Below are positions 8,042 through 11,482 of a DNA stretch of 11,482 nt, piece after piece; within the stretch, counting starts at the first letter, position 1, and each line of letters opens with the position of its first letter. The notes under the pieces are model-generated. The model saw only the letters and a list, made by a program, of their open reading frames with translations, ran no database searches and was not told the origin of the DNA. The stretch is from JBEINZ01 sp040377825 (lineage in GTDB: Bacteria > Pseudomonadota > Alphaproteobacteria > Rhizobiales > Ancalomicrobiaceae). The position numbers were made by a program, and so were the translations under genes. The stretch is from NCBI GenBank assembly GCA_040377825.1, contig JBEINZ010000082.1:1-11482 (forward strand). Direction: 5' to 3'.

Positions 8042-8080
8042 TCACGCGGCAACCGCAACCGGAGCATAGTTGTCATTCGC
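8042..8080 (-). other. tmRNA tag reading frame (ANDNYAPVAVAA-stop)
   Basis: The resume codon GCG at 8080-8078 is preceded by TTATAGTT, resembling the ATAGTNGC context that sets the resume point. Twelve codons give ANDNYAPVAVAA, then TGA at 8044-8042. With the alanine carried by the tRNA-like part, the full appended peptide would be 13 residues. The NDN start matches alphaproteobacterial tags such as the Caulobacter one (ANDNFAEEFAVAA after the charged Ala, from memory), and the AA end is the ClpX-recognised C-terminus. The tag is one residue shorter than the Caulobacter tag as I recall it. It must not be annotated as part of a 73-residue protein, although the frame is open upstream. Confidence 0.92.
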
Positions 8081-8163
8081 AACTATAAATCGGCCCGATG
8101 ACGGCGGAACCATGCCGGGCAAAAGAACGCTCTTTAGGCCCTCGTCGATCCTAGTTCGCCCCC

Positions 8164-8199
8164 GCCGAAGCCCACCGTAATCAACTAGCGATGGACTTA
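8164..8199 (-). other. Intervening segment of permuted ssrA precursor
   Basis: These 36 bases lie between the acceptor 3' end (ACC at 8202-8200) and the coding-piece 5' end (GGGGGCG). They should be removed from the precursor, producing the two-piece molecule. The acceptor sequence is followed by T rather than A, so the terminal A of CCA is not encoded and would be added after processing. The segment contains GGTGG (8176-8172), complementary to the CCACC of the acceptor end (8204-8200), so the unprocessed RNA could fold back over the 3' end. The boundaries are inferred from stem pairing. Confidence 0.75.
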
Positions 8200-8287
8200 G
8201 GTGGAGGCGCCGGGTACCGCCCCCGGGTCCGATAGGCTTATTACAACGCCCGTTTATCGCCATAGCCGTCCGAAGACGGCGATGACG

Positions 8288-8316
8288 AATATAGGTCCAA
8301 GGCGCGCTTCAGGGAA
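8288..8316 (-). promoter_or_regulatory. Possible ssrA promoter
   Basis: On the minus strand a good -10-like TATATT (8293-8288) lies about 6-7 bases upstream of the first ssrA hairpin. At a 17-bp spacing the upstream hexamer is TTCCCT (8316-8311), a weak -35. Position fits transcription starting near 8282, but the -35 match is poor, so this is tentative. Confidence 0.35.
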
Positions 8317-8467
8317 GGGGGCGACGAGCCCTAACCGGACCTTAGATTCAGCGGATCGTCGGTAATTGGGGAAATCGGCTACTCGACTTCGAAACGGCGC
8401 TTTTTTGTCGCTAGTGTCTTGCCGTGTAGGTCGCAATTCACGACGATTCTTCGCGGTGAGCCTTCTC

Positions 8468-9262
8468 ATGCAGCAATATCATGACCTTATGCGCCGTATC
8501 CTGGAAACGGGAACGCGGAAGCACGACCGAACTGGGACCGGAACCCTATCGGTGTTCGGGCATCAGATGCGGTTCGATCTGGCCGAGGGCTTTCCCTTGG
8601 TGACGACCAAGAAGCTGCACCTGAAGTCGATCATCGCCGAACTGATCTGGTTTTTGCGCGGAGACACCAACATCCGCTGGCTGAACGAGCGGGGCGTAAC
8701 GATCTGGGACGAATGGGCTGACGAAAACGGCGATCTCGGCCCGGTCTACGGCCATCAATGGCGCTCTTGGCCGACGCCGGACGGCGGCGCGATCGACCAG
8801 ATTGCCTGGGTGGAGAACGAGATTCGTCGTAACCCCGATTCGCGCCGCCTTGTGGTTTCCGCCTGGAACCCAGCCGATCTGCCGCGCATGAAGCTGCCGC
8901 CGTGTCACCTGATCTTTCAGTTCTATGTCGCCGACGGCCGGCTTTCGTGCCAACTCTACCAGCGGTCGGCCGATGTCTTTTTAGGCGTGCCCTTCAACAT
9001 CGCTAGCTATGCGCTCCTGACGCTCATGATGGCGCAGACGACGGGTCTGGAGCCCGGCGAGTTCGTGCACACGCTCGGCGACGCGCATCTTTACTCAAAC
9101 CACCTTGACCAGACCCACTTGCAGCTGTCGCGCCAGTCCCGGCCGCTGCCGACGATGCATCTCGACCCGGCGGTGACGAGCATTTTCGACTTTACGACGG
9201 ACAGTTTCCGGCTCGAAGACTACGACGCTTGGCCTTCGATCGTCGCGAAGGTGGCGGTCTAA
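8468..9262 (+). CDS. thyA: Thymidylate synthase ThyA
   Basis: ThyA converts dUMP to dTMP using methylenetetrahydrofolate, the de novo source of thymidylate. The protein is 264 residues, the same length as E. coli ThyA. It starts MQQYHDLMRRILETGT, followed by R-T-G-T-G-T and G-F-P-L-V-T-T-K-K. The catalytic cysteine is in LPPCHLIFQFYV; its codon at 8903-8905 makes it residue 146, the E. coli number. The dUMP-binding block QRSADVFLGVPFNIASYALL and the N-H-x-D-Q/L-S-R region are intact, so the enzyme should be active. The ATG at 8468 is preferred over the longer frame from 8366 because of GGTGAG seven bases upstream and because the family begins here. It is divergent from ssrA and converges with the FAH-family gene. 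No dihydrofolate reductase gene follows, although folA often accompanies thyA in other bacteria. Confidence 0.97.
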   Translation: MQQYHDLMRRILETGTRKHDRTGTGTLSVFGHQMRFDLAEGFPLVTTKKLHLKSIIAELIWFLRGDTNIRWLNERGVTIWDEWADENGDLGPVYGHQWRSWPTPDGGAIDQIAWVENEIRRNPDSRRLVVSAWNPADLPRMKLPPCHLIFQFYVADGRLSCQLYQRSADVFLGVPFNIASYALLTLMMAQTTGLEPGEFVHTLGDAHLYSNHLDQTHLQLSRQSRPLPTMHLDPAVTSIFDFTTDSFRLEDYDAWPSIVAKVAV

Positions 9263-9281
9263 ATTCATTCTGGGACGATTA

Positions 9282-9330
9282 ACGGCCCCCACCATCATCT
9301 GGTTACGTATCAGACAATGGTGGGCGCCGT
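9282..9330. repeat. Long imperfect inverted repeat between convergent thyA and FAH-family gene
   Basis: The arms at 9282-9295 and 9317-9330 pair at 13 of 14 positions (single C-C mismatch), and the 21-base loop can add TCTG/CAGA. It lies in the 79-bp gap between two convergent stops, the expected place for a bidirectional terminator. Neither side has a T-run, so it is not a textbook intrinsic terminator; it may block 3' exonucleases or act with Rho. Confidence 0.6.
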
Positions 9331-9341
9331 CATTGCGTATG

Positions 9342-10187
9342 TTACTTCCAATCCACGACCTTCTGCCGCTGCTCGCCGAGCTTCGCGATGCCCAAGTGCA
9401 TGCTGTCGCCCGCCTTGAGATAGACGGGCGGCTTCATGCCGAGACCGACGCCTGGCGGTGTGCCGGTTGTGATGACATCGCCCGGGTCGAGCTGCCAGAA
9501 GCGCGAGATGTAGGCGACGCAAAAGGCCGCGCCGAAAATCATGGTGCGCGTATTGCCGGTCTGCATGCGCTTGCCGTTGACATCAAGGAACATGTCCAGA
9601 GCCTGAACGTCGCCGACTTCGTCCGGCGTGACGAGCCAAGGACCGAGCGGGCCAAAGCCGGGCGCGGCCTTGCCCTTAACCCATTGCCCGGTGCCCTCGA
9701 TCTGCCAAGTCCGCTCCGACAGGTCGTTGCATACGGCGTAGCCGGCGATATGCGCGGGGGCTTCCGCTTCCGAGATCCGATAGGCCGTCTTGCCGATAAC
9801 GACCGCAAGCTCCACTTCCCAATCCGTCTTGATCGACCCGGGCGGGATCATCACCTCATCGTCGGGGCCCGCGAGGCAATTGGTTGATTTGTTGAAGAGG
9901 ATCGGCTCGGCTGGGATCGGCATGCCGGATTCAGCGGCGTGATCGGCATAATTGAGCCCGACGGCGATGAAATTTCCGGTTCTCGCGATGCACGGCGCAA
10001 TCCGCGCGCCATCCGGCGCCTTCGGCAGGCTCATCGGATCGATCGCGCGAATGCCATCGAGCGCGGCCGGCGTCAGGCCATCGCCCTCGTAATCGGCGGC
10101 GCGACCCGAAAGGTCACGAATCGAACCATCCGGCGCGATGATCCCCGGCTTTTCCGCTCCCTTGGCGCCGAAACGAACAAGCTTCAT
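9342..10187 (-). CDS. Fumarylacetoacetate hydrolase family protein
   Basis: The 281-residue protein has the FAH C-terminal domain fold (about 70-278), preceded by a short N-terminal segment beginning MKLVRFG. Likely metal-binding acidic residues are E124 and E126 in DWEVELAVVIG and D155 in CNDLSER, matching the E-x-E...D ligands of the family. N-Y-A-D-H (79-83) and TTGTPPGVGLG (240-250) are further family motifs. Members cleave or isomerise small keto-acids (acylpyruvases, hydroxyhepta-diene-dioate isomerase, ureidoglycolate-lyase-like and 2,4-diketo-3-deoxy-sugar-acid hydrolases). No pathway genes are nearby to decide the substrate. The ATG at 10187 has GGGAG 9 bases upstream; an ATG at 10194 is in another frame. 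It is divergent from the glycosyltransferase, across a 265-bp gap, and converges with thyA. Confidence 0.88.
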   Translation of the reverse strand: MKLVRFGAKGAEKPGIIAPDGSIRDLSGRAADYEGDGLTPAALDGIRAIDPMSLPKAPDGARIAPCIARTGNFIAVGLNYADHAAESGMPIPAEPILFNKSTNCLAGPDDEVMIPPGSIKTDWEVELAVVIGKTAYRISEAEAPAHIAGYAVCNDLSERTWQIEGTGQWVKGKAAPGFGPLGPWLVTPDEVGDVQALDMFLDVNGKRMQTGNTRTMIFGAAFCVAYISRFWQLDPGDVITTGTPPGVGLGMKPPVYLKAGDSMHLGIAKLGEQRQKVVDWK

Positions 10188-10215
10188 TCTTCATGTCTCC
10201 CTAAGCGACCGTCAA

Positions 10216-10234
10216 CGCGGCCGAATTCGCCGCG
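10216..10234. repeat. Short GC-rich inverted repeat upstream of the FAH-family gene
   Basis: CGCGGC (10216-10221) and GCCGCG (10229-10234) flank a 7-base loop containing GAATTC. It lies 29 bp upstream of the FAH-family start, so it could be a leader hairpin or operator. The rest of the 10188-10452 gap holds the G-rich tract described separately and an A+T-rich stretch in which I see no gene. Confidence 0.3.
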
Positions 10235-10290
10235 CTTTAGTCGCGGGTGCTTGCGCGCGGGATCTTGCAGGAGGTGGGGATGGCGTGCAA

Positions 10291-10324
10291 GGGAGGGGAT
10301 GGGACTTCTGGGGTTCGTTTTTTT
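10291..10324 (+). other. G-tract cluster (G-quadruplex motif) followed by T7
   Basis: Four G-runs (10291-10293, 10295-10298, 10301-10303, 10310-10313) are separated by loops of 1, 2 and 6 bases, fitting the usual G3+N1-7 quadruplex pattern. A T7 run follows at 10318-10324. It is about 105 bp upstream of the FAH-family start and 140 bp upstream of the glycosyltransferase start, and marks the point where the sequence turns A+T-rich. A structural or regulatory role is inference only. Confidence 0.4.
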
Positions 10325-10452
10325 GTAACGACACGAATATGCTGGAGTATGGTCAAAACTAAGCTTAAAGTTCAAAGCCAATCTAGATAAGCAATGTGAG
10401 TTTGCCTAGGAAATATAGCGGGCGTTTTGTTTAACTTGTTTCGGGAGCGTTG

Positions 10453-10782
10453 ATGTCGACGGGCGTGTTGGTTTCGATCTTGCTTGCGACCTATAACGGC
10501 TCCGGGTTCTTGCGTGATCAATTGGACTCGATTCTTAAGCAAAGTCATTCGAATTTGGAGATTATTATATGCGATGACGCATCAACCGACTCAACGTGGG
10601 AAATTTTGATGTCCTACGCGGAGGCTGATGAGCGGATAAGACTTTTTCGGAATCACGATAACATTGGTTACAATAAGAACTTCGCAAGTATGGTTTCAAA
10701 GGCGAGTGGTGAGTACATCGCGTTTAGCGATCAGGACGATATTTGGCACGTCGAAAAAATTAAAGGGGCTGACATAAGTTGA
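10453..10782 (+). pseudogene. Family-2 glycosyltransferase, truncated by IS insertion
   Basis: This is the N-terminal part of a GT-A-fold glycosyltransferase. LVSILLATYNGS at about 6-17 is the nucleotide-binding strand-loop, CDDASTDST at 40-48 is the sugar-nucleotide site, and FSDQDDIWH (91-99) contains the DxD-type metal/donor motif of the rhamnosyltransferase-like GT2 group. Family members usually have about 300 residues. Here only 104 native codons remain; the frame enters the IS at 10765, adds five residues (G-A-D-I-S) and stops. The acceptor-binding half is therefore missing and the product should be inactive. The ATG at 10453 has GGGAG five bases upstream. Such enzymes build surface polysaccharides. 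By hand count, line 10561-10620 has 26 G+C of 60, against 39 of 60 in AsmA line 4501-4560, suggesting lateral acquisition. The 3' part is expected beyond the window. Confidence 0.9.
10765..10776 (+). repeat. Left terminal inverted repeat of the IS
   Basis: GGGGCTGACATA matches the complement of 11471-11482 perfectly over 12 bases; identity beyond that is only scattered. It also supplies the codons that end the broken glycosyltransferase frame. Confidence 0.92.
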
Positions 10783-10785
10783 TTT

Positions 10786-11442
10786 TTATACTTTGGCCCA
10801 TTCGCGCAGCATCCTCAAGAGATTGGTTGCAGGTCGATTTTTGAAGCGCCATTCACACTCTTTCAGGAAGAGAAAAAAGTGGCTCTTCGGGATGCCATTA
10901 TAGGCGGCCAGGTGCCGCTTGGCTTGGTTCCAGAAGTTCTCTATGCCGTTGATGTGGTTCCGCTCGGACGCGAATTTTTCCTCATGATTGATGCGGTCGT
11001 GGTGAAATTCTGACACGTTGAGGACGTCGTAGGATCGAAAGCTGTCGGTGTAGACGATGCTGTCAGGCACGATCCGCTCGCGAATAATTCCCATGAGAGT
11101 CAATGATTTAGTATCCTGGATCATTACCGTGTGCACCAACCCGCCCCGTTTGAGAAGGCCGAAGACGGGCACCTTCCCGGCAGCCCCTCTTCCCCGCTTG
11201 CCTTTGCGCCGGCCGCCGAAATAGCTCTCGTCAACCTCGACCTCGCCGTCGAGAAATGGGGTCTGCTCGGCGAGCTTTTCGGCAATCAACTCGCGCAATT
11301 TGTGGAAATAAAGGATAGCGGTGTTGCGGTTCACGCCGGTCAATTCGGCCGCAGTCCGTGCCGGAACACCCGCCACAAACAGTCGCAAAAGCTCCAGCTG
11401 AATACTTGGAAGGAGCCGACTTTTTCGCCTTGCCTTATCCAT
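10786..11442 (-). CDS. IS1595-family transposase (ISXO2/IS1016-like)
   Basis: The 218-residue transposase catalyses cut or copy and strand transfer of the surrounding IS. An N-terminal helix-turn-helix region (about 15-52: LELLRLFVAGVPARTAAELTG and the following helix) should bind the ends. The catalytic core has V-E-V-D71-E-S-Y-F-G-G, a basic GRRKGKRGRG stretch, V-Y-T-D133-S-F-R-S-Y, and H163-I-N165-G-I-E168-N-F-W with a downstream Lys (K175), consistent with the DDE/DDN pattern of IS1595. No zinc-ribbon N-terminus is present, as expected for the short IS1016-like proteins. The frame is uninterrupted and ends 10 bases inside the left repeat. The ATG at 11442 lies 40 bases from the right end, and no good ribosome site precedes it; instead an inverted-repeat arm abuts the start codon. 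Confidence 0.93.
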   Translation of the reverse strand: MDKARRKSRLLPSIQLELLRLFVAGVPARTAAELTGVNRNTAILYFHKLRELIAEKLAEQTPFLDGEVEVDESYFGGRRKGKRGRGAAGKVPVFGLLKRGGLVHTVMIQDTKSLTLMGIIRERIVPDSIVYTDSFRSYDVLNVSEFHHDRINHEEKFASERNHINGIENFWNQAKRHLAAYNGIPKSHFFLFLKECEWRFKNRPATNLLRMLREWAKV

Positions 11443-11478
11443 CTGACATAAAAAGCTTTTTCTAGCTATCTATGTCAG
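11443..11478 (-). promoter_or_regulatory. Inverted repeat abutting the transposase start, including a subterminal TIR-like copy
   Basis: CTGACATA (11443-11450) is complementary to TATGTCAG (11471-11478), which is part of the terminal repeat. On the minus strand the inner arm ends exactly at the transposase ATG. Between the arms lies a 12-bp palindrome AAAAAGCTTTTT (11450-11461, overlapping the inner arm by one base). An RNA starting outside the IS could fold over the initiation region; an RNA starting inside could not form the full hairpin. Confidence 0.55.
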
Positions 11479-11482
11479 CCCC
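11471..11482 (-). repeat. Right terminal inverted repeat of the IS
   Basis: TATGTCAGCCCC is the exact complement of the left terminal repeat and ends on the last base of the window, so the downstream target duplication is not visible. Confidence 0.92.

Larger units (their letters stand above)
7961..8282 (-). ncRNA. ssrA: tmRNA (ssrA), circularly permuted two-piece alphaproteobacterial form
   Basis: tmRNA rescues stalled ribosomes: it acts as tRNA-Ala, then as a short mRNA for a degradation tag. On the minus strand the order is permuted: acceptor piece, intervening segment, coding piece. The acceptor piece (about 8282-8200) starts with a UUCG-capped hairpin (8280-8265) and holds a T-arm (5-bp stem CCGGG/CCCGG, 7-base loop at 8221-8215), followed directly by CGCCTCC-ACC (8209-8200). 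The coding piece begins GGGGGCG (8163-8157), which pairs with CGCCTCC as a 7-bp acceptor stem with one G-U. It continues AACTAGGATCGAC, matching the conserved tmRNA 5' region, then a PK1-like stem (8120-8116 with 8097-8093), the ATAGT-like resume signal and the tag. The 3' hairpin GGAGGC/GCCTCC (7986-7981 and 7966-7961) encloses ACCTGGCAACAGAA, which I recall as conserved in this class. The outer ends are approximate. It is divergent from thyA. Confidence 0.93.
10765..11482 (-). mobile_element. IS1595-family insertion sequence (IS1016-type), complete, 718 bp
   Basis: The element is bounded by perfect 12-bp terminal inverted repeats, GGGGCTGACATA at 10765-10776 and its complement at 11471-11482. 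It contains one transposase gene on the minus strand. The GGGGCTGAC terminus and ~0.7-kb size fit the IS1016 group of IS1595 as I know it. The family makes 8-bp target duplications; the left flank is AAATTAAA (10757-10764), so the same 8 bases should begin just after the window end. The element has landed in the glycosyltransferase gene and appears intact. Confidence 0.93.

Noticed and set aside
8042..8263. 73-codon open frame on the minus strand ending in the tag sequence
   Set aside because: It runs through the acceptor piece, intervening segment and coding piece of ssrA. Only the last 12 codons are translated, as the tag.
8366..8467. N-terminal extension of thyA by 34 residues
   Set aside because: ThyA proteins start at MQQY, the ATG at 8468 has GGTGAG seven bases upstream, and the extension resembles no family sequence.
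9282..9330. Canonical rho-independent terminator after thyA
   Set aside because: The stem is strong but no T-run follows on either strand, so it is recorded as an inverted repeat only.
9333..9887. 184-codon plus-strand frame over the FAH-family gene
   Set aside because: It is a shadow of the FAH-family coding region, whose motifs are on the minus strand.
1..11482. CRISPR array, rRNA or ordinary tRNA genes
   Set aside because: No regularly spaced direct repeats and no rRNA or cloverleaf tRNA sequence were seen. The only tRNA-like structure is the tmRNA acceptor.

Overview
The window reads as a GC-rich alphaproteobacterial chromosome segment. The strongest evidence for this is a circularly permuted two-piece tmRNA gene (ssrA) on the minus strand, recognised from its tag reading frame (ANDNYAPVAVAA, then stop), its acceptor stem and its T-arm. 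Next to it is an alphaproteobacterial-type SspB gene, followed by a DUF4169 gene and a ribbon-helix-helix (RHH_4-like) gene, a neighbourhood typical of that class. The family or genus cannot be decided from this sequence.

Layout. Positions 1-903 hold the C-terminal ~300 residues of an MFS exporter of the fosmidomycin-resistance type (+). It converges with a hotdog-fold thioesterase (908-1396, -). A short divergent intergenic region leads to an FAD-linked D-lactate/glycolate-type dehydrogenase (1521-2930, +), then to a very large AsmA-family envelope protein (3003-6731, +). Facing AsmA is a minus-strand block, read in transcription order: ssrA (about 8282-7961), sspB (7924-7343), DUF4169 (7203-7015) and RHH protein (6953-6750). 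thyA (8468-9262, +) is divergent from ssrA and converges on a fumarylacetoacetate-hydrolase-family enzyme (9342-10187, -), with a long imperfect inverted repeat between them.

From about 10314 onward the base composition becomes clearly richer in A+T. A family-2 glycosyltransferase starts at 10453 and is cut after 104 codons by a complete IS1595-family (IS1016-type) insertion sequence (10765-11482). The second terminal inverted repeat of the IS ends exactly on the last base of the window.

How the parts fit together. The most coherent unit is protein quality control. tmRNA adds a degradation tag to stalled proteins, and SspB (encoded 36 bp downstream on the same strand) is the adaptor that delivers tagged proteins to ClpXP. 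The two small genes that follow are conserved but poorly understood. The remaining genes are independent metabolic or envelope functions. The right edge looks like the start of a laterally acquired surface-polysaccharide locus damaged by an IS.

I did not find a convincing new defence or mobile system. The observations most worth following are the ssrA-sspB arrangement with its short tag, a nested hairpin between sspB and the DUF4169 gene, and a hairpin that could mask transposase initiation at the IS right end.
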